A DNA stretch of 64,000 bases from Symbiodinium natans. Lineage: Eukaryota; Sar; Dinophyceae; Suessiales; Symbiodiniaceae. The stretch is from NCBI GenBank assembly GCA_905221605.1, contig CAJNDS010002276.1, positions 229,857 to 293,856 on the forward strand, written 5' to 3'. Positions 9,290-19,093 of the stretch are shown piece by piece. The notes under the pieces are model-generated. The model was not told the DNA's origin, ran no database searches, and saw only the letters and a program-made list of their open reading frames with translations. Position 1 is the first letter of the stretch; every line of letters begins with the position of its first letter. Both the position numbers and the translations under genes were made by a program.

Positions 9290-9645
9290 TTAGAAATCGA
9301 AAAGGGAAAGCTGCTGCAGATTCCGGCAAACTGACCATGGATACCCAACAAGGTGCCGGTAAAGAGGGTGAATCTGACAGCCAGATGCGCCATGCTCCCT
9401 CAACCCTACGAAGCCCTGTAACAACCACGCCCTGAAACCCCTAAACCCTAAACCCTATTATAAACCCTAAACCCTAAACCCTAAACCCTAAACCCTAAAC
9501 CCTAAACCCTACACCCTAAACCCTAAACCCTAAACCCTAAACCCTAAACCCTAAACCCACAGAAACCCGCAGCCATGGAGCCCATCACATCCATGGCCCG
9601 GAGCAGCTGGTCCGAAGAGCAGCGGAAGGTCCAGTCCCCATGGAC
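9290..9645 (-). CDS. Two 3' exons of a minus-strand gene
   Basis: Exon 9567-9645 (acceptor CTAG, VHGDWTFRCSSDQLLRAMDV, donor GTTTCT) and terminal exon 9290-9431 (acceptor GGTTTCAG; AWLLQGFVGLREHGASGCQI ... NLQQLSLFDF, stop TAA at 9290-9292). They are separated by an intron mostly made of the TTTAGGG-sense array 9436-9557. The exact phase at this junction is off by one with the sites chosen, so one boundary may be shifted. Protein not recognised. Confidence 0.55.
9436..9557 (-). repeat. CCCTAAA array
   Basis: About 16 units, with one TTATA interruption and one variant unit. Confidence 0.96.
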
Positions 9646-9659
9646 CTAGGAAGCCCCAA

Positions 9660-10689
9660 GTTCGAGGGTTCACAAGGCGGTTTAGGGTTTAGGGTTTACG
9701 GCTTAGGGTTTCGGGTTTGGGGTTCAGGATTTAGGGTTCACAAAGTGTCGGCTTTAGGGCGTCTGGGGTGTCGGGTTTAGGTTCCATAATTAAGAGAGAG
9801 GGTTGAGGGTCTACAGGGTCTATCGAGTCTCGGGTCTATAGAGTCTAGGGTTTAGGGCCTAGGGTGTGTCATGTGTAGGGCTTTGGGGCTTCGGGCGCCA
9901 GATCTTGTATAGAGTGGAGGGCTCGAATTTTTCGGAGCTCTCAGGTCTCAAGACCTAGAAGGGCAAAGCACGCAGCAGTCAACCGTCAACTCGGAACGCC
10001 AAGGCCGTAACTAAAACCCACGCAGATAAGCCAAAAAAGCTGCAAAGGGCTAAGTCTCTGGCCGGTTCAGGATACCTGGGAAGGCATGAATAAAGGTGAA
10101 AGCAGAACAGTCAACCGCTGTGGGAGAACCGCTTGGAACGCAAGGCAAGGTAACTTCCAAGAGCAGCAAATGGAAGACGCTTTTGGGGTACCTGTTGCTA
10201 AGCGGGTCCTTCAATCAGAGTAACCCAATAGGAACCATCGTTTGGAAGTTTGGGCACAGCCCTCCAGGCCATACAGCACTCTATTCTCCGTCGCCCTAAT
10301 CTCCGTCGCCCTAACCCCTAAACCCTCAACCTAAACAGCTCAAGAAGACCCAAAAAGCCTGCGAAGCATGCAAACCTTAAAAGCCGCAGAAAGCCTAAAC
10401 CCTAAACCCTGACCTCAGAAAGCCCATAACCCTCCAAACCCACAAAACACTATAAACCCCAAACCCTAAAACCCACGAAGCCCAGAAACCTCCTAAACCC
10501 TCTAAACCAAACCCTTTAGTCCAAACCTCTAAACCACTAAACCACCTAAACCCTCCAAACCCTCTAAACCCTATAGTCTAAACCTCTAAACCCTCTAAAC
10601 CCTCTAAACCCTCTAAACCCTCTAAACCCTCTAAACCCTAGAGTCTTAAACCACCTAAACCCTCTAAACCCTGCAAAACCCCAGTGACC
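9660..10689. other. Degenerate telomere-like sequence and one weak plus frame
   Basis: 9660-9900 holds decayed TTTAGGG; 10310-10690 holds decayed CCCTAAA with a homogeneous CTCTAAACC block (10560-10630). Between them a plus frame 10096-10299 (KAEQSTAVGEPLGTQGKVTS) is protein-like. Two partial copies of a module containing CAGTCAACCG...GGAACGC lie at 9988 and 10112. Confidence 0.4.
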
Positions 10690-10785
10690 CTAAGCAGGCT
10701 GCACTCCCATCACCATAGGCGTGGCGGGGCGATCGAGGCGGTAGCGCGCGAAGCCCGGGGCCCGGCGCGAGGGCGGGGAGCCTAA
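10690..10785 (-). CDS. Exon, unknown protein
   Basis: Minus reading SPPSRRAPGFARYRLDRPAT then PMVMGVQPA, GC3 near 85%, flanked by arrays on both sides. Confidence 0.4.
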   Translation of the reverse strand, partial: LGSPPSRRAPGFARYRLDRPATPMVMGVQPA

Positions 10786-10798
10786 GGTTGAGGGTTGA

Positions 10799-10925
10799 GG
10801 GGTTTAGGGTTTAGGGTTTAGGGTTTAGGGTTTAGGGTTTAGGGTTTAGGGTTTAGGGGTTAGGGTTTAGGGTTTAGGGTTTGAGGGGTTAGGGTTTGGG
10901 TTTAGGGCTTGGGGGGTTAGGGAGT
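10799..10925 (+). repeat. TTTAGGG array
   Basis: About 14 near-perfect units, then decay. Confidence 0.95.
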
Positions 10926-11072
10926 TAGGGGGTTTTACAGTGGTTTGGGGCATGAGGGTGCAGGCTCTACTAAGAGGTTTCGGTGTATTGCAGGTTTTAC
11001 ATTTAGGGGCTTCGGGGTGTTGTGTACAGAAAGGGCTGCAGACACCTCTAAACCATCTTCTGAATGTAGATA

Positions 11073-11172
11073 TTGGGATGTACCCCCTTATACTACTAGT
11101 CCTTAGTAGGGATTGCAACACGGGTACTATAATCCCTATTAAAGTCTGTTAGTATAAGGGGGAACATCCCAA
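11073..11172. mobile_element. MITE-like element, copy 1
   Basis: A 100-bp element with terminal inverted repeats TTGGGATGT(T/A)CCCCCTTATACT / ...AAGGGGGAACATCCCAA and an inner inverted CAGTCCTT/AAGGACTG-type pair. Related copies are at 15829, 38442, 40728 and 56712. Confidence 0.8.
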
Positions 11173-11180
11173 ATTCGCCT

Positions 11181-11403
11181 AAGCGTCTGGAACAAGCAGA
11201 CCCGGATCAGACCTCCTTCCCCCGCCCTGTGGGACACCCCCCAGTCGCTTAGAGGAGCTGCAAACCGATGCCGTGGACAGGGAGTGTGCCTCAAAACCCC
11301 CCCTCCCCTCCCCCCCCCCCACACCCCCCCACCCCCACCCCCCCTCCCCTTTTTTTGCGAAACCCTCTTTCCTCCTTTCCTGTCCTGGGCGGCGCGCGCA
11401 AGC
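11181..11403. repeat. Dispersed repeat, copy 1
   Basis: Matches 20116-20390: AAGCGTCTGGAACAAGCAGA at one end, GAGGAGCTGCAAACC inside, a variable poly-C tract, then GCGAAACCCTCTTTCCTCC and a GGCGGCGCGCGCAAGC end. The minus frame ACARR..., ending KEGFAKKG here and RGFRKKG in copy 2, is open in both, so part may be a duplicated exon. Confidence 0.75.
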
Positions 11404-11534
11404 TACAAGTAGATCTGCTCTGTCTACATCTTCCGACTGCAAAGTCAAAACGGCCTCAAAGGTCCCAACGAAATCTTCTCAAGAAGGCAAGCAGCTGAAT
11501 TCTTCGAACTGTGCCTGAGCAAAGCGCAGTACGA

Positions 11535-13392
11535 GCTTGGGATATCTAGACTTCGCCACCTCTCCTCCGGTGTGTCATCAGTCCAACATGGGAAGCCTCG
11601 CCTGCAAGAAGGCCGCAAACCTTGAGCATCCCCTCCTACATCTTCAACCCTGGAAACCCTCAATCCTACACCTGAAGCTCTGGAAACCCCATATCCTAAG
11701 GCCTAGAAACCCTAAATCCTAAACCCTAAGCCCTAGAAACCCTAAATCCTAAGCCGTAGAAACCCTAAATCCTAAACCCCCCCCCCATAAAAAAAAATGA
11801 TAAAGAAAAAACACGCCGAGGGCGCCATGTTGGCACGCGCTGCAGCTGCTGCCACCACGCTGCCGAGATTTTGCAGACGGGCCAGGGGTCGTCCCTTTCG
11901 AGGATCAGGTTGGGGTAGTTGGGTTTAGGGAGTTGGGCTTAGGGTTTTAGGGTTTAGGGTTTAGGGTTTAGGGTTAGGGTGAACTGATCTAGAATTTCCC
12001 TGAAGCACACTCCGCAAACTGAAATGTGCCACTGCTCGCGCCTTCCAACCATTGATGCTGGGCGTGCCACCTGCAACAATCCTTAATGTTGCCATGTGGT
12101 GCTCCCCTAAGCCTAAACTCTAAGCCCCGAACCCTAAATTCAGCAAAAAGCTGCAGAGTCAATCAGTTTGACAAGCAAGCAGTTGAAAGGGAAGGCTTGA
12201 GTGATGCAAACGAAGGCCCAATCGGTCTTTATCCCGTGTTTAAGCCAAGGGGCAAAGGTTCGACGACTTCAAACTCCTGACCCGCACAGGACAGCAGAAC
12301 AAACCAGTCTATTTACAGCACTTCTGCGAACTTTACTGGGGTCGCCAGATGATGCCCCTCCAAGAAGTCCCACGAAGTCTGGGAGCCCAGTTCGTCTGAT
12401 TCTCATAGAAGTAGGCGAAGGGTTTAGGGGACCATCCAGCAAGGGAGCCTGGAGAGCCACAATCTGGGAGAGCAAGTTGAGCTACGAACCCTAAACCCTA
12501 AACCCTAAACCCTAAACCCTAAACCCGATGGAGTGGGCGAGCTCCGCAACTTCAGGAAGATCATCAGCACATAGCGAAGCTTCAGATGGGGTCACACCAA
12601 CGGGCAAAAGTCCCGGGCCTCGGCCTTTTTCAGGTTTTTTGGGGACACAAACACTTAGAGAAGGCGCGATCCAAGGTCGAGGCCTGGGGGTTTTTTGAGC
12701 CTTGTGAGCTTCTTGAGGCCTTTGGGATGCTTGGGGTTGGCTTAGGAGTGAGGGCCGAGGGGTTTAGGGCTTAGAGGGTTTATGGGGTTTATAGGGTTTC
12801 CAGGGGTTATAGGTTTATGGGGTTTATAGGTTTCGTGCTTCGGGTGGGGGCCTCACAGAATCGTGGGTATTCTAGGGTATCTTGCTGTGGCAGCTGGTTG
12901 AAGCCACTCCTCCGAGAGCTTCTCCACTCGCGTGGGCTTCCTCAGCTAGGCGGCTTTGAGGTTTCTTAGGGTTTAGGGTTTACACAAGGGTTTAGGGTTT
13001 AAGGGTTTAAGGGTTTAAGGGTTTAAGGGTTTAAGGGTTTAAGGGTTTAAGGGTTTAAGGGTTTAAGGGTTTAAGGGTTTATTTGTGCTTTGGTATCCAG
13101 TCCAGCCTGCTAAGAACCTGATACGCATCTGTTGCTGTGTTCTCAGGGATCCACATGTCACCATGACCTGCGCGAAGCACAGGGGCTCGGTGATAACTTC
13201 CGTCCCAACCCTAAACCCTAGACCCTAGACCCTAAATCCTACCCCTAGACCCTAGACCCTAGACCCTAAACCCTAAACCCTAAGCCCTAAACCCTAAACC
13301 CTAAACCCCTGAACCCTAAGCCCTCAACCACCCCAACAACAAGGCCGAGCATCGGCAAAGCCGACGCCACGGAAGCCTCCACTGCAAGGAGC
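11535..13392 (-). CDS. Series of eight minus-strand exon candidates
   Basis: Minus-strand islands between arrays, from high to low: 13320-13392 (acceptor GCTCCTTGCAG; EASVASALPMLGLVV), 13086-13207 (DGSYHRAPVLRAGHGDMWIP ... QVLSRLDWIPKHK), 12850-12955 (KPTRVEKLSEEWLQPAATAR), 12525-12640 (VTPSEASLCADDLPEVAELA), 12345-12425 (donor GTAAAG, two possible frames), 11985-12063 (acceptor TTGTTGCAG; VARPASMVGRREQWHISVCG), 11808-11905 (LERDDPWPVCKISAAWWQQL), 11535-11605 (acceptor TTCTTGCAG; RGFPCWTDDTPEERWRSLDI). All show high GC3. Phase chaining was not completed, and whether this is one gene or several is unknown. Families not recognised. Confidence 0.45.
12962..13082 (+). repeat. TTTAAGGG (8-mer) array
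   Basis: After three ordinary units the array becomes a homogeneous run of about eleven 8-mers with an extra A, so this variant has been amplified as its own tandem repeat. Confidence 0.95.
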
Positions 13393-14100
13393 TACCCGAG
13401 AAGAATGGGGGGCAGCCTGGTAAACGTTTTGGGAACATTTCGGGGGGGGGGGGGGGGGGTAGGGTTTTAGGTTCAGGGTTTTAGGGTTTAGGGTTTAGGG
13501 TTTAGGGTTTAAGGTTAGGGTTTAGGGTTTAGGGTTTAGGGTTTAGGGTTCAGGGTTCAGGGTTTAGGGCTTAGGGTTTAGGCCGGGGGGGGGGGTAATA
13601 TGGTTCAGCGTCGGGCGTTCCCGGCCCCCCCCCCCCAAGTCTACTCTACGGTCCCTAAACCCTAAACCCTAAACCCTAAGCCCTAAACCCTAAAACCTAA
13701 ACCCTAACCCTAAACCCTAAACCCTAAAACCCTAAAACCCTAAAGCCCTAAACCCTAAACCCGAAACCCTAAACCCTAAACCTTAAGTCTTAAACCTTAA
13801 ACCCTACTGAACTCTAAACCCTAACCCTAAAACCAACCCCCAACCACACCACGGGGGGGGGGTATCATCTTAGTACCCCATCCGCGGGGAAAACCCTAAA
13901 CCCTAAACCCTAAACCCTAAAACCCTAAAACCCTAAAACCCTAAAACCCTAAAACCCTAAAACCCTAAAACCCTAAACCCTAAACCCTAAACCCTAACCC
14001 TAAAACCCTAAAACCAACCCCCAACAACACCACAGGGGGGGGGGGGGGGTATCATCTTAGTACCCCATCCGGGGGGGGGGTAGGGGGGGGGGGGGGGGCC
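13208..14100. repeat. Mixed telomere-like arrays with G-runs and a local duplication
   Basis: CCCTAGA/CCCTAAA (13208-13325), poly-G (13441-13460), TTTAGGG (13465-13580), poly-G and poly-C, CCCTAAA and CCCTAAAA (13650-14010). A module with ACCACACCACGGGGGGGG and GTATCATCTTAGTACCCCAT occurs at 13827-13882 and again at 14011-14074. Confidence 0.85.
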
Positions 14101-14379
14101 CGCCGGGGCTGAACCATATATAGGGTCCAGTTGGATTTCGGTTTCGGGCTTAGGGTTTGGGGCTTGGGGTTTGGGGTTAAGGTACCCATAGTCATAGTGC
14201 CGCCAAGTGTCCGATGGCCTAAACCGAAGATACCTCGCACAGGGAAGAACGGAACCCAGCGGACACCTAGAAAGGGGGGGGGGGGGGCGGCGGGCGTGGG
14301 TGCGCGCTCTCCCGAGAACATGACCTGTTTTTTGACCCTGAAAACCGCTCCAGACATGGACACGAATCACTTATGACGC

Positions 14380-14755
14380 CTCGTTTGCGAACATGAGAGA
14401 AGTTCAGGAGAAGCACAGCAATGCAGAGGCCCACTGCCTTGACTGGACCCATCCGGAGCGCCTGGCAAGCGACATGTTCATCAAACTTTGAGGCCGTTTC
14501 GGGTGCGAAGCTACAGAAGCACTTCGGAGTCCTAGGGCCCAAAGGGACACGCTGAATTTGCAGGTTGGTGCAAGACAAGACGAGTGTCCTCCTACGCTGA
14601 AGAAAACAGCTAGCCTACAGAGCCCTAACTGCCTCTTGCATGCAGGCGCAAAAGAAGGAACCTCAGAATGGCAAAACAACGATGACACACCAAAATATCG
14701 TACGGAAGTTCATGGTGGCGAGCGCACGGAAAGCACTGGCCAGGCCTGTCTGACG
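14380..14755. CDS. Exon candidates, plus strand favoured
   Basis: Plus 14648-14755, after the acceptor CCTCTTGCATGCAG, reads AQKKEPQNGKTTMTHQNIVR then KFMVASARKALARPV. Plus 14390-14465 reads EVQEKHSNAEAHCLDWTHPE and has a GT after GACAT. A minus reading of the first region (FDEHVACQALRMGPVKAVGL) is also open, so strand is not certain. Confidence 0.4.
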
Positions 14756-14833
14756 AAAGAATGCGTGAAAACTGCCCCTGGACCTGGCAATGCTTAGGCG
14801 GGCCCATTAGCTATGGGGTTTAGGGTTTCGGGT

Positions 14834-15067
14834 TCAAAACATCGGGTTTACTTGTATCACTGCCGCATGTCTGCTGCTACACCGTGGGGGGTTCCTGGTT
14901 CCGCTCGGGCCATGGCTTGGGCATGCTATCTCTCTCGCTCGCTGCTTCTTCACTTCTTCCTCGTCATCTTCTTCAGCGTTCTTAAGGATGTGAACCTTGA
15001 GTGTCGACCATGCGTGCGCTACGGTCGCCACCATGAAGCCAGTCCTGGGGACACCGTGATGACCGGT
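14834..15067. CDS. Exon candidate, strands conflict
   Basis: Plus: a long pyrimidine tract ending TTCTTCAG at 14977, then VLKDVNLECRPCVRYGRHHE..., then donor GTAGGT, which is textbook splice context. Minus: ATVAHAWSTLKVHILKNAEE then DDEEEVKKQRAREI, also very protein-like and in line with the minus exon at 15232-15310. Confidence 0.4.
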
Positions 15068-15231
15068 AGGTTCAACTGTCCTATCTCTGAGTCGGGGATC
15101 TCTCTCTCGCTAAACCCAAAACCCAAAACCCTAGACCCCTCACCCCTAACCCCTCCCCCCCTAAACCCCTAAACCCCAAACCCTAAACCAAAAACCCGAA
15201 ACCCTAAACCCTAAACCCTAGACCCTAAACC

Positions 15232-15310
15232 CTAGACATGACATCCAAGCCTCCAAGACGTCCACCAGCTCGCCATCCGCTATCGCTTCCTGTAGCTGCT
15301 CTTAATGTGA
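15232..15310 (-). CDS. Exon, acidic helix
   Basis: Minus reading QLQEAIADGELVDVLEAWMS after TTAAGAG. Plus strand is less plausible here. Family not recognised. Confidence 0.45.
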
Positions 15311-15734
15311 CACCTGCCTTGTGGGATGGGTTTAGGGTTTAGGGTTTAGGGTTTAGGGTTTAGGGTTTAGGGTTTTGGGTTTTGGGTTTTGGGTTTTGGA
15401 TTTAAGGTGGCTGATGAAGGGAAGAGTCGGTGCGAACAAACCCCCTGGTTCTTCGTGGGGAATGAGGGAATTAAGTACGAGACATTTGCCGATATATACC
15501 CTTGCGCTAAGGGATTATGTAGAGTATACATTCCGTCGTTCCCTACTAAGAGCCAGTAAGCAAAGCCCTTTCCGCCCTTCCCATGTAAACGTCCTGACTA
15601 TGTATCGCGGTTTCTCACAGGTGCATCTCCTGAAGTGCCTACCTTGGCTCCTCTCGAGTGAGAGACCCTCTGAAGGGACATGCCCCCTAACCCTAAACCC
15701 TAAACTCTTAACCCTAAACCCTAAACCCTAAACC

Positions 15735-15807
15735 AGATCCCCTCCCTGTCCGGCGCGAAGACGCTGAGATCACGCGAGTCCGTGGGTGTGCGCCGCAGCT
15801 GGGTAAC
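15735..15807 (-). CDS. Exon downstream of a MITE-containing intron
   Basis: Acceptor GCGTTCTTCTCAAG, then VTQLRRTPTDSRDLSVFAPD REGIWF on the minus strand, GC3 about 88%, ending in telomere repeat. The upstream intron (15808-15936) is largely the MITE copy at 15829-15932. Confidence 0.5.
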
Positions 15808-15828
15808 CTTGAGAAGAACGCAACAACT

Positions 15829-15932
15829 TTGGGATGTTCCCCCTTCTACTAACAGTCCCTAAAAGGAATTCGAGTACCCCCACTTATAATCCCTAGTACG
15901 GACTGGTAACATAATAAGGGGGAACATCCCAA
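15829..15932. mobile_element. MITE-like element, copy 2
   Basis: A 104-bp element with TTGGGATGTTCCCCCTT / AAGGGGGAACATCCCAA ends. Flanks share CAACAA, a candidate target-site duplication. It fills most of a predicted 129-bp intron. Confidence 0.85.
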
Positions 15933-15936
15933 CAAC

Positions 15937-16085
15937 AAGTCGCCATGCGGCCATCGATGCAAGACGACCGACAGCAGTCCTCTGCCAACAGCCAGAGGAA
16001 ACTCGCCAACAAGGCCAGGCAGCAAATGGCGGAGTTCCACGGCTTATCTCAGCCCTGGAGGGCCTGCAAGTCAGGGCGCTCTCCT
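15937..16085. CDS. Exon candidate, strands conflict
   Basis: Minus frame ending ...VGRLASMAAWRL at a GT at the MITE edge joins in phase to 15735-15807. A plus frame (MRPSMQDDRQQSSANSQRKL then ANKARQQMAEFHGL) is more protein-like by composition. Confidence 0.4.
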
Positions 16086-16236
16086 CATTGAACACTCGTG
16101 GCTCATGAACGCAGCATTGTACCCGGAACCTGCCATGTGTTCAGACCCGATTGGGCCCACTAAATACTTCAGTCACTAGGCCTGTGAATCTGGGAGCCGC
16201 GCTGCTGGCAACTGCGCGTTGTGGCTCTTCTCCTAC

Positions 16237-16282
16237 CTGATGGGCTCTTTTGCAACAGGCCCGTCTCGAAACTTTTGGAGCC
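16237..16282 (-). CDS. 46-nt exon
   Basis: Acceptor GGCTTCAG, GSKSFETGLLQKSPS, donor GTAGGAGA. Clear splice context for a very small exon. Flanking 16086-16236 shows no confident exon. Confidence 0.45.
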
Positions 16283-16439
16283 CTGAAGCCTCTGACTCAA
16301 CTAGCCGCGAAGATGATCTGAAGCCGATGTCTGCAGAATTCCGCAGAATTTTGGGGCTTTGGGTCTTAGGGTTTTAGGGGTTTAGGAGTTTAGGGTTTTA
16401 GGGTTTAGGAGCTTAGGGTTTTGGGGTTTAAGGCTCAGA

Positions 16440-16535
16440 ATTCACCAAACCCGGCACTTCAGGCAGCCTTCCCATGTCCCCCGAGCGCAGCATCCGGCAG
16501 CCGCCAAGCCGCCGGCTGCCTGCGATGCCGCGGAG
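16440..16535. CDS. Exon-sized GC-rich island
   Basis: Minus GIAGSRRLGGCRMLRSGDMG... and plus FTKPGTSGSLPMSPERSIRQ... are both open. Undecided. Confidence 0.3.
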
Positions 16536-16536
16536 G

Positions 16537-16632
16537 GTTTAGGGTTTAGGGTTTAGGGTTTAGGGTTTAGGGTTTAGGGTTTAGGGTTTAGGGTTTAGGG
16601 TTTAGGGTTTAGCGTTTAGGGTTTAGGGTTTA
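16537..16632 (+). repeat. TTTAGGG array
   Basis: About 13 units. 16633-16920 beyond it has only weak frames and one possible plus acceptor (TTGCTTCTCAG at 16735). Confidence 0.95.
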
Positions 16633-17088
16633 GAGTTCACGTGCAGCTTGTAGGGCCGTCTGCAAAGGATTTTGCAGCTAGTCTTTCAGTAGGCCTAGTA
16701 GTCAAAGCATTTCATTCTCATCAGTTCTCCTGCTTGCTTCTCAGCGGAGGCCGTTCGGCATCGTGTCGTCTAGAGCTGGGGATCTATTGAACGAAGCTAG
16801 AAGGACATGAAGCTGACTGAAACGTGCAAGAGCACACGTGACATGAATGCCTAATATTCCAACACAGCATGGCAACCAAAACGACAAGCAAGAACACAAA
16901 CTGGCAGAAAGTTCCTCCTAGACCCTCGCTCCAAGCCCCCTGAAAACCCTAAAAAACCACCCCAAAACCCTAGAAACCCTAAAACCCCCAAAACCCTAAA
17001 AAACCCGAAAAAAAAACCTAAAAACCCTAAAACCCTTAAAAAAAAAAAAAAACTAAAAACCCTAAGAACCCTAAACCCCAAGCCCCAC

Positions 17089-17163
17089 CTGACAAGATCT
17101 CTGCAACGGCACCACAGGTCGCCATGCGAAGGCTCCCGCCAGCCGGGAGCCTGGCAGTCGTCG
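17089..17163 (-). CDS. Exon, unknown protein
   Basis: Minus reading DDCQAPGWREPSHGDLWCRC RDLV with donor GTGGGG; Cys/Trp-rich. A TTTAGGG array adjoins its 5' side. Confidence 0.45.
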
Positions 17164-17268
17164 GTTTAGGGTTTAGGGTTTAGGGTTTAGGGTTTAGGGC
17201 TTAGGGTTTATAGGGAACTTAGCCATCCAAGCGAGTGCCTTCCTTTGGGGACTGCATGAACCCTAGGA

Positions 17269-17381
17269 TACTACTGTAAGTCCACCTAAGGTATATGGAC
17301 CATAAACCGTTCATGGGATGATACACTGTGTACTACTACAGTTCCAGTGAAGGTATATGGACCTAATAAACCTTTCTAGGG
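17269..17381. repeat. Two direct copies of a ~50-bp module
   Basis: Both copies contain TACTACT(G/A), a GTATATGGACC core (AAGGTATATGGACC) and an AAACC...GGG tail, spaced about 62 bp. Possible small mobile-element remnant. Confidence 0.7.
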
Positions 17382-17700
17382 CTCACTTAGTCCGCAAGCC
17401 GAGGTTGACTGCCATCAGGGGCGCGAGCGCCGCAGATGGCGCAAGGCGGGGGCAGCACGAAGGGCGGGGCGTGGCCCCCAAGCATCGGCGCACATTGGGC
17501 TTAGTTCAGCTGTTTGTTGCTAAGTTAAATCAAGACAGGCTAGCCTTAAATGTGGCTTTGGTTGTCAGGAGTTGAGGCATGTGGTGTCAAAATAGTTCCA
17601 GCGAAAGCAACGGGTGAAACGCTGGGAGCCATCCGCCAGTTGTCCAGATCGCCCTGGCATGGGGGTAAGTTTGGGGGATTTGGGCCGGAAGCCCAAATCC
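17382..17700 (+). CDS. Weak plus-strand frame
   Basis: Open from 17357 to 17575, including AIRGASAADGARRGQHEGRG and LVQLFVAKLNQDRLALNVAL, ending at a stop. No clear splice sites. Confidence 0.3.
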
Positions 17701-17705
17701 TCACC

Positions 17706-17775
17706 CCTGCATTTTGGGCCCTAAACCCTAAACCCTAAACCCTAAACCCTAAACCCTAAACCCTAAACCCTAAAC
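17706..17775 (-). repeat. CCCTAAA array
   Basis: Nine to ten units on the 3' side of the minus exon 17786-17861. Confidence 0.96.
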
Positions 17776-17785
17776 CCTTTTCAAC

Positions 17786-17861
17786 CTCAAGGAGTTCAAA
17801 AATGAGCCAGATGCAGCTGCCTCATGAAGCCCAACCTCGAGCTCCGGGCATCCCGACGGCC
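17786..17861 (-). CDS. Exon between two opposed arrays
   Basis: Acceptor GGGTAGTAG, PSGCPELEVGLHEAAASGSF LNSL, donor GTTGAA; 76 nt, phase 1 in, phase 2 out. On its other side lies the TTTAGGG array 17893-17975, so the exon sits between head-to-head arrays. Confidence 0.5.
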
Positions 17862-17892
17862 CTACTACCCAAAACTTCTGCGAAAGGCCCTA

Positions 17893-17975
17893 GGGTTTAG
17901 GGTTTAGGGTTTAGGGTTTAGGGTTTAGGGTTTAGGGTTTAGGGTTTAGGGTTTAGGGTTTAGGGTTAGGGTTTA
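17893..17975 (+). repeat. TTTAGGG array
   Basis: About 12 units. Confidence 0.96.
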
Positions 17976-17999
17976 AGGCAAGTGGTCCAGTGGGGACAG

Positions 18000-18334
18000 G
18001 TGTACTCATGAGGGTTTGGGGGTGTAGGTTTACGTAGGCAAGCAAAGTTCACTGTCCGTACGCTGCAGCGTCTTGTCCGCTGCATGTGGTCAGTTGTAAT
18101 ATAGGGGTTAGGGATAAACCTATAGCCGGGTGCCTGGCAGAACCTGCAGCACTTAACATGTGCGCATCTGAGCACCCTGCCTCTGGTATTTCGACAACGG
18201 AAATGGAGTCACTGGGTACTGCTACAAGAGACACGGAACTGCATGCAACACTAGCTGGCAATTCAAACACTGCGTTCTTCGAATAGGCTCTACAACAGTG
18301 AATAACCTCTTTATACCCAAAATCTCTATAACCC
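18000..18334. other. Open frames on both strands, undecided
   Basis: Minus 18049-18372 (107 codons) and plus 18086-18286 are both protein-like; no splice signals separate them. Confidence 0.3.
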
Positions 18335-18427
18335 TTAATCCATCTTTTGAGCCCCCGCAGTTGCGCCGTCATCTAAGGCTGCAAAGCGCTTTGCAGCACG
18401 GCCGGCACAGTGGGCAGCAGTCACTTG
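18335..18427 (-). CDS. Terminal exon
   Basis: Good acceptor (GTGCTGTTCCCACAG), then QVTAAHCAGRAAKRFAALDD GATAGAQKMD and TAA. Unknown family. Confidence 0.5.
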   Translation of the reverse strand, partial: QVTAAHCAGRAAKRFAALDDGATAGAQKMD

Positions 18428-18519
18428 CTGTGGGAACAGCACAGGGCGTTGTACACTCGTACACATGGGTGTTTTAGAATATGTCCTCCGTTGCGGTTCC
18501 TGCTGCACAGAATTATTGA

Positions 18520-18616
18520 AGGTGTACATATATCTGTATATGTATGTGTATATATATATATATATATGCATATCTTAAAATGTGTATGAAAAAAATAAAG
18601 CCAAATACATTATACA

Positions 18617-18649
<33 letters not shown>

Positions 18650-18660
18650 TGAATCTGAAG
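18520..18660. repeat. TA/ATA-rich microsatellite
   Basis: Runs of TATATATA with interspersed CATATA. Non-coding; apparent YIYIYI frames are artefacts. 18661-18868 holds no clear exon. Confidence 0.9.
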
Positions 18661-18868
18661 CATTTATGTATTGGAGCCAGATAAACGTAGGGCACACAGA
18701 AGGAACCATGATTTAGAGGTTGCAATGAACTCGGGTAGCTCGAGATCTCGCACAGTGATAACATGGGAAACCCAAGCAAGTACGAACAAAGTATGTAAAC
18801 AACACGCTACTTTAAGAATATCACTGCGCAATGGAATATTCTAAACCTCCATTTAGCCTAAGGAAGTC

Positions 18869-19093
18869 GAGGGTGATGCCATCGACATTCCAGGTGGCCC
18901 TGCAACCTTTCCGCGCCAGAAAGCCTCACCAACTTCGATGTCACCTCGGCCGTGGTACAGTTGCAGTGAGCTCCTTTCGGGTCACTCACTTTTGGAGTTG
19001 GACTTGATAAGACGGACGGGTGATAAGATGGACTTACGCAAAAGGCCTCCGAGCTCAAGGAAGACAGCTGGAATGTATTGTGACAATACATGA
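18869..19093 (+). CDS. Plus-strand exon with stop
   Basis: Seventy-five codons open (EGDAIDIPGGPATFPRQKAS ... LLELDLIRRTGDKMDLRKRP) to TGA at 19091. No ATG at its start, so an exon. A GTAAGTG donor-like site at 19228 suggests more plus-strand exons nearby. The antisense frame is open but less protein-like. Confidence 0.4.
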   Translation, partial: EGDAIDIPGGPATFPRQKASPTSMSPRPWYSCSELLSGHSLLELDLIRRTGDKMDLRKRPPSSRKTAGMYCDNT

